Below the pieces are notes generated by a model. The model was not told the origin of the DNA. It saw nothing but the letters and a program-made list of their open reading frames with translations, and did not search any database. A stretch of DNA of 64,000 nucleotides, taken from assembly GCA_034620365.1 (NCBI GenBank), contig JAQGEQ010000071.1, forward strand, positions 372,001 through 436,000. Direction: 5' to 3'. The translations under genes were made by a program, and so were the position numbers. Positions 14,901 through 26,869 of this stretch are shown here, piece by piece (the stretch's first letter is position 1; each line of letters begins with the position of its first letter). The DNA is from Pegea sp. RAD2-039. Lineage: Eukaryota > Chordata > Thaliacea > Salpida > Salpidae.

Positions 14901-17162
14901 GTGAGAATTTTTAGCTGTGTGAATTTGTACGATTAAAAAAACAATATTTGACAAAAGTAGAAAAAAACTAATTGAACAAAAAATTAATTGAACAAAAAAT
15001 TAATTGAACAAAAAATTAATTGAATAGAAAAATTAATTGAACAAAAAATTAATTGAACAAAAAATTAATTGAACAAAAAATTAATTGAACAAAAAATTAA
15101 TTGAACAAAAAATTAATTGAATAGAAAGACTAATTGATCAGAAAGAAGTCTCAGAGAGTTGAATGAAGAAGTAAGTTTTATTGTTGAAATAAAAAGACAA
15201 GAAGTTTGTTGGGTCTGATAACCTTCATGCTAAGCAAAATAAGAGTTAGGTTAAAATAAATGAATCTGACGAGCTATTAGTATAACTAAAAAGTGATTAA
15301 TTAAATTATGAACCTTAGATTCAGTGGACTTTGTAGCCTCAAGAGTCTCTTGAAAACCGCTGTTCAAATTATCAACGTTTTTCTTCACTACTAATACTGC
15401 ATCGTTCACTTGAACTAATTTGTCTGCTCCAGTATTGATCTTCATTTAAGCAAGAAGAAAATCAACGTGGCATCAAAATTATTTATCAGTTTAATTAAAG
15501 CTGTAAAATTTATCATGACAATCAAGAAGTTAGGTTTAGTAGGAAATTGATTTTGATAAATATCAGAAATATTTCTATTTATGCAATTGGCAAGTAAAGC
15601 AAATTAAACTGGAATTAAATATTTTCTAATCAATAGAAGCAAAGTAATTAAAAGATAAAATTGAATAAGATATATAAACTCAACATCAAAAAAATTTTGT
15701 CTCCTAAGAACCATCATATTTTAGTAGCTTTGTAGACAAAATGTTAGCAAATTTTCACTGATAATCATTCTTGATTTGATTTCAACAAAATATTTTGATA
15801 AAAGACTAATTTGTGTTAGTTATATTTTAACTTTTATATGAAATTAAATGATTCATAAATTTCTTTTAATGAAAATGATTATTTAAAGCTATTGGTGACA
15901 GCTGGCAGATTATTAATTACATTTTCAGAAAGTATATCAATTTCTGCAGAGTTGGTTTCAATATTTTCTTCAACACGTTGAAAACGGTTTTGAAGTAATT
16001 TTAACTCATTCATTTCTCTCATATTTTGTTCTTGCTAAAAAATGGAAAACATTTATTTTTAAATAAAGTTGTTTTAATGGATAGCTTTGAACTTGTACGA
16101 TTCGATAAAAAGATTAATCTTGAAAATTAAACTCTCAAAAGTTAAGTTTCATTAAGAACTCGATAAAACAAAACCCATAAACAACATTAAACGCAACAGT
16201 TTACCCCGCCAGACAATTTAGTGAAGAGAACAGCAATAAATGAACTTGTCTACCTGTAAGCGAGCTTGTTGTAAATCCTCTTTAAGTTGACCAATAGATT
16301 TAATTTCGTTTCTGAAATCAATAGCAGCAGATGACTCTTTTACGCTTGCAACCTCATTTTTCAATAAATCCATTTGAGCTAAGAGTACCTCATTACTTAA
16401 CCTCAGCTATAAAACATATAAACTCACTTTAATAAATAAGTTTTAACAAATTATTATTAAAAAAACTTGAAATTTCAAAATATAAAATCGAATTATAAAA
16501 GCTACCTCTTCCAAAACGTGAAAGAAGCCATATGAGCAGGCTGCTCCAAGAATCAAAGCAACAAAGAAGATGGAACAACAACCACTACCACTACTAGATT
16601 TTGGCTGAAATATATCACATAATAATAAAATTAAATTGAAATATAGTTGAAACTATATATCTCAGGTAAGTTTGGCCAAATAAAAAAAATAATTAGCTTT
16701 TTATAAAATTATGATTTTTATGAAAATTTAATGTTTCAAATAGAGTCAAATAATTCATCAGAGATAAACACTTCAAATTTACTTTTTCATGTTTGTTAAA
16801 GTACTATTAAGTAAATTCCTATTTAAAATCTAAGGGTTTTTAAGCAATCATTATAATAATTTCATTCAGAAGTTTAAATTTATGCAGCTGTTTGACAAAC
16901 TACATTAAAGAATAAAAAGTTGAAACAACAATATTGCACTAAGGTTGTTAAATTGAAACATTTGGCTTTAATAACAAAGTTTTCTGCTAAATTCATAAAA
17001 CAATTAGTTAAAGTTAGGTGACAATTATGGTTATAAAATTCATTTAGATATTAAATATTTATTTGAACCTTTCTAATTATACCTTATATAAACAAACTGG
17101 ATACTTACAGCAGCAACTTTTGAGTCTTCAGTCTTAACAACTTTGGTATCCTTTTTTCCCAT
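11940..17162 (-). CDS. Single-pass membrane protein with long coiled coil, CLIMP-63/CKAP4-like
   Basis: I resolve 14 coding exons (minus strand): 17162-17109, 16604-16506, 16406-16254, 16034-15921, 15439-15314, 14557-14441, 14014-13889, 13358-13209, 13094-13035, 12664-12548, 12466-12400, 12334-12222, 12147-12021, 11965-11940. They encode 482 residues with all phases consistent. The protein starts with a short Lys-rich head (MGKKDTKVVK), then a Ser/Gly stretch, a Cys27-Cys28 pair and one hydrophobic segment at about 29-46. HVLEE (47-51) follows, then about 420 residues of heptad-like coiled coil ending APPTQPEK. No signal peptide precedes the membrane segment, so a type II (N-terminus cytosolic) topology is likely. 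CKAP4/CLIMP-63, the ER-sheet spacer and microtubule anchor, has this layout and, as I recall, also a juxtamembrane Cys and an HVLEE-like sequence after its membrane span. Three exons are exactly 42 codons. A minus-strand AATAAA overlaps the stop codon, suggesting a very short 3' UTR. Gene structure is secure; the CKAP4 link is inference. Confidence 0.8.
13633..13686. repeat. Imperfect AT-only inverted repeat in an intron
   Basis: Two arms of about 18 bases made only of A and T (near 'ttataataaattttataa' and 'ttataaaatttataataa') flank a short centre inside an intron of the coiled-coil gene. It could form a hairpin, but AT-only palindromes are expected at this base composition. Confidence 0.4.
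14968..15144. repeat. 16-bp minisatellite, about 11 copies
   Basis: The unit aattgaacaaaaaatt is repeated head to tail about 11 times. Two copies carry 'aatagaa' in place of 'aacaaa', and the last unit is degenerate. It lies in the intron between the exons ending at 15314 and starting at 14557 of the coiled-coil gene, so it is transcribed but should be spliced out. Confidence 0.95.
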
Positions 17163-17960
17163 GATTCAACTAATTTGTTCAAAAGATAATAAAATCTACT
17201 AAACACAACTGCTAGAGGTATATTTTATTTTAGTAAGATATTATTTTAGTTTAATGAAGATTATTAATTGTATTTTCAAGTTTGAAATAAACTTCAGAAT
17301 TAGCTACCCTACTTTAATTTTTACAAATAGTTTCTTATGAAGTAGTTGATATCAAGTTAAAGTCAGTCTTTCATGAAATCAAGTTTAAATAAAAATATAT
17401 ATCAAACATGAGATAAAAATAGAGTATTTACATGAATATAAGCTTTATATTACAACTTTTAATCTTTTATTCTCTCAAATTATATTTGAAATAAACCAAC
17501 TTTAGTCAAATTTAAAAGCAATATAAAATAATTTGAACAATATAAAGTTCACAAATAAATATAAACAGCTTTATCATTTATAAACATATTTACTAAAATA
17601 GTCTATTTTATGAGTTTTTTGCTTTTTTTATGCTTATCAAAATATATTTTATAAAATAAATCATAATAAGCTTTGATAGATTTATCATTTTTTTAAATTA
17701 AAATTTAATACTTAGATATTTAAATCAAAAAAATATTGGAAATCTATAAATTTCATAATAGATATTTTGTTTACTGAGTTATGTAAAAACAAGAACAAAA
17801 ATTAAATTTACAAAGAAAAAATAAAGAACAATATTTACTAAAACAGTAAACAAAATAATCACAGCAAGAAATATAGGCTAGCTCAAAATTAATAATTAAT
17901 CATGCCTAATCATAATTTATTAAGTAAAAAGCGTTTGTAGGCAGATAGAAAAATAAGTAC

Positions 17961-18016
17961 CTTCAAATTACCAGAAATGTTATAAGAGAAAGATGAAGAT
18001 CAAAAGTAAGTCAAAA
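17961..18016 (-). promoter_or_regulatory. Possible non-coding first exon of the coiled-coil gene
   Basis: On the minus strand, pyrimidine-rich sequence here ends in a plausible splice donor (TTTGAAG followed by GTACTT, about 17961). Candidate acceptors lie within about 60 bases upstream of the ATG at 17162 (for example AAATTAG, seven bases before the ATG). A 5' UTR intron of about 750 bp would place transcription start near 18000, just inside the inverted ACGTGGCA elements. This is inferred from splice signals only. Confidence 0.3.
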
Positions 18017-18017
18017 T

Positions 18018-18087
18018 ACGTGGCAGACATGATTGCCTTTTGCACTTTTAAATGCAAAAGTGTTGTCGGTTAAAGTATGCCACGTCA
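18018..18087. promoter_or_regulatory. Inverted pair of UPRE/CRE-like elements with internal hairpin
   Basis: ACGTGGCA at 18018-18025 faces TGCCACGTCA at 18078-18087; the latter reads TGACGTGGCA on the minus strand. That fits the unfolded-protein-response element (TGACGTGG followed by A or C) bound by XBP1/ATF6 in animals. Between them lies a second palindrome, CTTTTGCA (18037-18044) and TGCAAAAG (18053-18060). The block lies about 0.9 kb upstream of the ATG of the coiled-coil, putatively ER-resident, protein. Motif and symmetry are seen directly; function is inferred. Confidence 0.5.
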
Positions 18088-18239
18088 GATAGGCGATTTG
18101 AATTATTTTAGAATTATTTAACCAAAAATAAATTTTAGAACAATCGAAATATTAAACTAAAACGTATAATTTCAATAATCATTTTAATGTATAAATTCAG
18201 TGGAAATTTTTATTTTCAATAACTTAAAACCTCATAGGC

Positions 18240-18425
18240 AATTATTCATTGTTACATTGTATGAAGACTACTGAAATGTCAAGTGTTACATCTTTTTCTT
18301 TCTATATTTTCAACTTAATTATATATAATAGGTGTTATTTGTGAAAATGTGTGATAGCGTGAGATACTCTTTTCGGCACCCTCCTTCGTGTTTGTCGTAA
18401 TAAATTATAAATAAATAAACAAATT
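18240..18425 (+). mobile_element. LINE 3'-end fragment, plus orientation
   Basis: This segment matches the 3' end of the copy at 57541-57735 over about 185 bases. Shared blocks include 'caacttaattatatataata', 'tatttgtgaaaatgtgtg', a 'caccctcc' segment and a 'gtaataaat...aaataaac' tail. No reverse-transcriptase codons remain, so it is a 5'-truncated dead copy. Confidence 0.75.
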
Positions 18426-21400
18426 CCGATTTAAAAATTACATTCAAAGATTGCACTTTCGAAAAAGCCTTAAATCAAATTAATTTTAGAAAACTTTGAT
18501 TAATTTTAAAAATGCCACTTCAATCAAAGTGGATTTGTTTTCTCTTCAGATGTAATAATAGACAAAAAAGATGAAATAACAGGAAACCTGCTGATACTTA
18601 ATAAATGTAGCTAATTCTGTTGTCAGTCGAAGCAGGCCATTATATTATATATAATTCAAACGATTCTTATAAACTATAAAACTTAGAGTCACTGTAAAAT
18701 TTGAAACTATGTGTAATTGTCATTTTACTACTTTTTTGCGTTTGAAATGTTGTGTAAATAGTTTTACATTAAATATTTATTATTTTAAGTATTTAAAATG
18801 TCAGTCATCTGCTAACTTTTTTAAAGATTCAAAGTAATTTTAGATTATTTTGCTTTGATTTTGATTTCTGTTTGCTTGATCTAGTCGAATTTTACTTATT
18901 TGTTATTTTGATTTATAAACTATGATTATTTAAGTTAATTTAGCCTTTGCAGTGTTCCCATGTTCTACATTAATTCTGCTAAACTGTAGTAATTAAGACC
19001 TTTTCCAATATTTTTCTGCAGTCATATGCTTTTTTTGCCATAAGAGCTTTCTTATCTGCAGTCATGCATTGAAATTATTAAATAAATAAATCTGTATAAG
19101 AATTATCAGCTGTTTAGTTTTTCTTTTAATAAACATAAATGATAGATAACTATTTTGTGCAGTTATTTATTAGCATAAATGATTGAAGTCTAAAATGTAA
19201 TTTATCAGACTATTCTATTAAATAACCCCTTGTGATAAATCTACTATTATTTTCAAACTTTATTTTTAAGGACTCAAGTATATGCAAGAAGGTTAAGCTC
19301 ATTTAAAATTAATAAAACGAAGCATCCACTAGGTAGTAAAACTATTTGCCTATTAGTTTGGGAATATATTTTTACCCTTGTTACCTCATGGCATAATTAA
19401 GTCCATATCTTCAATGACGTGGTTTTGATTTCATGCGTCCACAGATAACAATATTCACAAAATAACAATGGATTAGCAGTCAATCGACTTAACTACTTGT
19501 CACTAATATGAAATCTCTATAAGAACATCGAAATTGAATATAAAGTTTGCCCAATCGACTTATTATATATATTTTTGTTTATTTTCTGCCAACAAAATAT
19601 GCTACTAAAAGCTTGTCATAGAAACAATAAATCGATTCTCACTAGTTGTAAACAATTGACTAATTTTTAATCTAATTTCTGCCTTTGATGATTGCTGTTT
19701 TGATGAATTAAATTGTTACCAATATGATTGTAGGTCTTTTTGTAAAATGATTGCAAGATAAAAATTTGGCTAGATTAAATATTTAGCAGTAAAATAGATT
19801 TTTAACGTCAAATGGATAGAGTTAGTTAAATAATTCTTTTTCTCTATGTTTTGTAATTTGTTAAATAAAAGAATGAAGTTTGAAATTTGAAATCATTATG
19901 TTTATAATTAGTTATATAATTGTAACTTTAAATTTCTGTTCATTAGAATATAAAAATAAATGGTGCTAAATATTAAACTTTTGAAGTTTTTTGAGTTTCT
20001 TTTATCAGCAATCTTAAGAACTGTAAAGATATTGAAGATCTTATGTTGACTCAAAATTGTTGAACTTGCAGTAAATATCTTGTAGAAAGTCTTCAAACGA
20101 ATATTTTTAACAGTTGTTAGCAAATCAAATAAGCTCTTAATTAATTAAGCTAAAAGCTGTTTTAAACATTTCTATTAACATAATACGATTTTGACCTTGT
20201 AGAAAATATTTAGGAAACTTAGTTTGTTTTAAAAAAGCCTTATTTGCTAAAAGACGATTTTATTCAAGTTATATCTACGCTGGTGTCTTCTTTAGATTTG
20301 TTAAGTCTTACTCGTATACTGCTTATAAATGTTTATCATATAAATGTTATGTATTACAAACAAAAAACTGGCAATTTCTCATCATTGAAGCAAATTCTAC
20401 AAAGTTACATTTTAATACGCAAACGCAACTCACTTTCAAACTTGTTACTAAACTTCATATAACCTAATATACAAAATTATCTCATAATACTTCAAAGTGA
20501 TATTTTTATTATTTGCCACCAATACACTACTATTTATAGTTATAGTAAAACATTAATCAGTTTAGTTATTTGAAATAAAACTCTAGCAAAAGCTACTTCA
20601 TACACTTTTCATTAAACTTTGTGTTCGTATTATTTTGCAAGAAATAAAAGACGATTAATTTGGCTGTGAATTTAGTACTTTATGTTTTAACTAAATTTCA
20701 TATCATTTATAGTAAGTACTAATGAAAATCAGATCACTTACAAACACATTTAAAGATATTGTTTTTAGGTATATCAGTTCGTTTTTAAGTACTTTTCTTT
20801 CGCCGGCTAACCAGCTTTGTACTTGATTAATCTTAATATAAATGACGTAATGGTAAAATCACATAGGCTTTAACCCAAAAATAATACAAATGTTCTATAA
20901 ACTTTACATAAGTGTGATATTCTGAAAATATTTTAACTTGTATAAAGTATAAATTGAAGTATTTGAACAAACTTTAAATTACGTTAAAAAGTTATCATTA
21001 GAAAATGTTATATTCGCTTTTAAATGTTTGATTAAATTAGTTTTTACTGATATTTGAGATGATTGAATACTAATTTTATTGTTTTTATAGAGCTATATTA
21101 AAAGCGTGAAATGTAGTCTTAAATATAATGAAGAAATAAAGTCAGAAAGTTTGTTTAGTTATTAATTTCAATCTTGAATTATAAATAAAAATTTAATAAT
21201 TGAAAAAATTAATTTATAATTTTTTATTTGATTTTAAATCATAAAATGTTTCTTAATAAAGCTAAGAGCTAAATAATTTTTTATTAAGTATAAGTCAAAA
21301 CAAATAAATCTATCATCACCTATAGTACTTTAATTCAATTTGTGATCTATTCTTTTAATGATTGGTCAAAACTGGTATGCTAATCAATACTTTAAAGAAG

Positions 21401-22680
21401 TTCATACAAGCATAAGATTGATTTACATTTTAAGGCAATTCAGTTAACATTGTTTAAACATTTTATACTTCAGCTTTACAAACCAAATTTGGTTAGTTAG
21501 TATCTAGCTGAAATATTTCATAGTGCTCCAGTGAAACCTATTCATTGCTCACTTTAACAAATTGTGATGATTGATGCGGCCGTACTTGATATTATTACAT
21601 AACTTCTTGATCAAATCATCTTTTGAGTCTATAATATCACATTATTAAGAATTGATCATTGTGAACGTTTTTTCTTAACTCTGCCAAAATACAAGTGTCT
21701 AGGAAAAGAACTCTTTTAAATCATTGAAAAAAAATCATTATGATCTAAAGTGGTCATTCCAAAGAAGTTAAATTCTCTACAAGTAATTGAAAATATTCGA
21801 AAATCATAAAATATTTGTGCCGTTTTCAGATATTTTCCGTAAGTTGGTCAATGAAATTAGAAATTAGAGTTATGAAAATGATTCAGAGTATGTTTTTAAA
21901 ATATATATTTTAAGTGACAAAAGTGACGCTAAGATTGTACCAAATGAGAATAAAAAAGTTTAAACCACTTAAAAACAAAATTGAGCGAGAACGACATAAA
22001 ATCGTTAAGAAGAAAACTGGTCTCAACAGATTATAAAAGACCACCAAATAGTCCATCAAATACTCAACTACAAACTATATTACAAACAAAACACAACTGC
22101 TGGTAGAAACATAGCTCATCCGTTTAATCAAATCACATACTTCAGAAAGAATAAATGTTGCTGTTTATGTCCCTAGAGAATACAATAACGCTTGATACCT
22201 TTAGAAGATCAACGTTTTGATTTGAAAGTTGTCTCAAGAGAAATCATCTCTGTTCATATATCTCAAGTTTAATAATAGGCTTTGCAAATACGGTTATAGT
22301 ATGAATTCAAGTATAACATTTATAATTTTTTCCTTATTGAGAGAGTAGTATAAAGAGATTTCGTTTATATTAAACATCTCAAATATGGAAATCACTACCG
22401 TATTGTTATAATTAATAAGATATGTTTTCATTCAATTTTAACTGATGAATGTTATTAGATAAGTTTAACATGAAATATATTCGATTAAAATGATTATGTA
22501 ACCTTAACAAATCATACTTCAAATTTGTTAATACAAACAAACTGATCAATCAGATGGTTTTAAGAATTTTAAAGTTGTAATAAGTTTCAATTTTTGATAC
22601 ATCATTCAATTAAAAGTTCTGATTTCTCTTTATAGAGACACAATTATTTTTACAACTTACTGCTAATATTATATAAGTTA
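18426..22680. other. AT-rich non-coding stretch, no gene recognised
   Basis: Short AT-biased open frames (about 70 codons at 19908-20123 minus and 20244-20462 plus) show no protein motif and no plausible splice partners. I see no RNA gene or transposon here. Confidence 0.55.
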
Positions 22681-22725
22681 TTTTTAATTTATTACAATAA
22701 ACGCAAAGGAGGGTACCTTTATTGG
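22681..22725 (-). mobile_element. Short LINE tail fragment, minus orientation
   Basis: About 45 bases ('tttattacaataaacgcaaa' followed by 'ggagggtacc') match the reverse complement of the terminal 'cctccctcgcgtttattgta' plus 'ataaataaac' of the LINE family ending at 57731. It is too short to say more. Confidence 0.5.
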
Positions 22726-23700
22726 AATCTTAAATAAAAGCTTCATTCTATTGTCGTTGAAAGCTCACCACTTACTTATTTTCACCATAAACTACTTTCG
22801 ACATTAAAAATGAGTTTAATTAGAATTTAATTGTAACATACTAAAATATCTTGCATGTATGAACTATTGATTAAAACTTATTAGTTTATAAGCCTTTATA
22901 AAATTGTTATTTTACTACTTTAATGGCAAATCTGCTTATATGACCATATAAGTCACACAGAATGTAGCAGTAAGCTATTCTGATACAAGAGGACAGATAA
23001 GGAAATCTATTTCTGTTTTCTATCAACTTTGTAATGTCCATTAACCAAATTAGTTTCAACGTTGATTTACTTTATTTTAAAATTATGCTAACCTTATACC
23101 TTTAAAAATAATTAATGGTTTTATGAATGGTTTTATGTTAAAAGGTATTATCGTAATAATTTCATCCAAATTATAAAACTGAAGATACAAAAATGTAAAT
23201 AGTGTGTAATGAAGTGATAAAAATATCTGGCTATTTGAGAGAAATGTTTTCTACAAAGAACCAACAGAATAACTAAATTACTTAATTATAAAATTAAGAA
23301 GTCAATTATTTATTAAAATTCAAAAATAAAGTATTCCAAACAAATATTTGATAACTGAACATTTTCAGAAGTAGCTTATGAATGAATATTTAAACAATCA
23401 AACGTTACGTCAATTAAAATCTACGTAGTCATCTTAACCTCTAGTAAAGTTATTAATTTATCATTTTTATTAATTTATTGGTCAATTGTACAAGCAAATA
23501 TAATTCAAAATAGGTAAATGCAAATATATAGTTGTTGTGTTAGCAACTAGTTTTTTTTTAATCTTTTAAAACAGATCAAACATTTTTTACTGAAAATCTC
23601 TTAAATAATTTTTCCTTTTTTTATTGAATTAATGCATTGTACCATATACGTTAATACAACTCTCTGTCAATGATCAAATTATGACAAAAATAAACGTCTG
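22726..23700. other. AT-rich non-coding stretch upstream of the actin promoter
   Basis: I see no exon or repeat here. Distal actin control elements could lie in it, but no motif stands out against the AT background. Confidence 0.5.
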
Positions 23701-23709
23701 TGATGGTAG

Positions 23710-24005
23710 TTGTACTCAGCAAGCAGCACTGTCTATATTCTTCCACCCTATAAGTCTGTGCTTTGCGTCGCTACGCAGTTGCCTATACTTACTCTGATAC
23801 TTCCTTCCAAATATGGATTTTGCGGTCACAGCGTCATCTGCAAATCGCTATTGCTTCTCTCCCACAAGGCTTCATTTAGACAGCCGTACATTCTCTCACT
23901 TTTAATATATAAACCGACTTCATCTTCAGTGTTCACTCATATTCCAGCAACGGATCTCGAGCATCAGTTTTCTTGGACACATTTCTTGCATTTCACTTTT
24001 AAACG
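23710..24005 (+). promoter_or_regulatory. Actin promoter with CArG box, TATA box and non-coding first exon
   Basis: This 300-base island is clearly less AT-rich than its surroundings. It contains a perfect CArG box CCAAATATGG (23807-23816), the SRF site that drives muscle actin genes, and a TATA box TATATAAA (23906-23913). E-box cores CAGTTG (23776-23781) and CATCTG (23835-23840) flank the CArG box. Transcription should start about 30 bases after the TATA box, near 23940. The non-coding first exon ends at 24005 before GTAAGA. The matching acceptor is TTTTTCACAG ending at 25248, 18 bases before the actin ATG. The 99-codon frame across this island is not a gene. Confidence 0.75.
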
Positions 24006-25248
24006 GTAAGAAGTTAGATCTTTGATAATTTGTAAATCAGTTTACTAAGTTTTGTAGAGATTAGAATCAGAGTAAGATATAGAAAATTCAGCTATAGCTA
24101 GTATTTTTTAAATATAATCATTAAACTATCAAAGAACATCAAACTTTTTTAATATTAATAAGCAAACATTTTTCATTCGATCTTTTAATTTAGATAAGTT
24201 TTTATGAGTTAATATCATTTTACAACGTGTTTGAAAATAAATAGTTTTAAAAATTCTTATTTCTAAAATTTTGTTTTATTTCAAACTTTTTCCAGTAAAC
24301 TTACTTTGAATAAATTACGTTTTTTGTAACGATATAATTATGATAATATTTTATAATATTATATCATTTTATATAGTTATATTATAAGACAGTAACCATA
24401 TTAAGTAAAACAAAATAGAAAAAAACTGTATAATTATAAACTATAGTCGTTCGTCATAATGCATTTATGTATTTTCATCAATTTTTTTACAACTTAATTT
24501 AAAGTATTAAATATTAAACAAAGACTTTTGTAGCTTATAAGTTGTTCAAATTTTTAATTTGTTGTGCAATCGAATTTTCAACTGAATTCTATTTATTAAT
24601 ATTCTTTTATTAAAAACTAAAACTAAATCTAAAGCTGTCCAAAAACTTTTTATTAGATTAAATATCAGCAAACTTTAAATCAACCCAAGTATAGGTATTG
24701 TACATAATAATAATTTTTAATCCTTTTTTTAAGCAAAAAATAGTTTTGTAAATCGTGTAAAAAGTGAAATCAAAATTATGGTTAAAATGTTTGCAATGTA
24801 AATGAGATGGTTTCTTAAAATAAAAGCTTTAAATTAAAAATAAAGCAAATATTAAACGATATGAAATTAAACGGGAAAAAGTTATTCATTATATTATAAA
24901 GAAGTCCGAAGCATTTGAGATTGCAGTATCTGAATAAGATCTACTGTAATCTAGTAAATTGTTAATTAAGTATGTTGAAGTCACATCTATATTAGACAAA
25001 TTTCCAAATATAGTTAAAACCATATTTGATAATAAACAGCTGTTGTATGGGACGTTTGCTGACATTAACCATTACAATTACCTCATCATAAGTCGAATTG
25101 CATCATCCTACTTAAACTATTTGTCGTCATTAACAGACTCGGTTGTTCATTTCTTATCTATTAGCTAGATGAGATGTCAATCTTCTAACTTTATTTATCA
25201 TTCTTATTCTATTTTACAATCAGTTTCTTACTAGTTGATTTTTCACAG
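24006..25248 (+). other. 5' UTR intron of the actin gene
   Basis: This 1,243-bp intron runs from GTAAGA to TTTTTCACAG, joining the non-coding first exon to the exon with the start codon. A leading intron just before the start codon is usual in muscle actin genes. It contains a CAGCTG E-box at 25037-25042, a possible MyoD-type site. A 69-codon open frame near its end (24959-25168) has no supporting feature. Confidence 0.7.
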
Positions 25249-25266
25249 CAAAAATAATCAATAAAA

Positions 25267-26696
<1,430 letters not shown>

Positions 26697-26859
26697 ATCA
26701 AAAAAATGCAACAGGATCAACAAAGAACAACTCCAACTTACCGCGCAAACAAAATCTTATCGCATTTTGCAATTATGGATCAGTTATTTTCTTTATTTGG
26801 CCTGTTCTGTATAGTTTAAATTGTGTTGTATTTCGCTCGGTCTAACTGTTGCAAGTTGG

Positions 26860-26865
26860 AATAAA
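26860..26865 (+). terminator. Actin polyadenylation signal
   Basis: A canonical AATAAA lies 164 bases after the actin stop codon, followed by a T-rich stretch. It gives a 3' UTR of roughly 180 bases. Confidence 0.7.
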
Positions 26866-26869
26866 GCAA

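Noticed and set aside
14968-15144. CRISPR-like array
   Set aside because: The 16-bp units are directly adjacent without unique spacers, and the locus is an intron of an animal gene.
23710-24009. 99-codon open frame upstream of actin
   Set aside because: It spans the CArG box, TATA box and a splice donor. The frame is open because this promoter island is less AT-rich, and the peptide has no recognisable feature.
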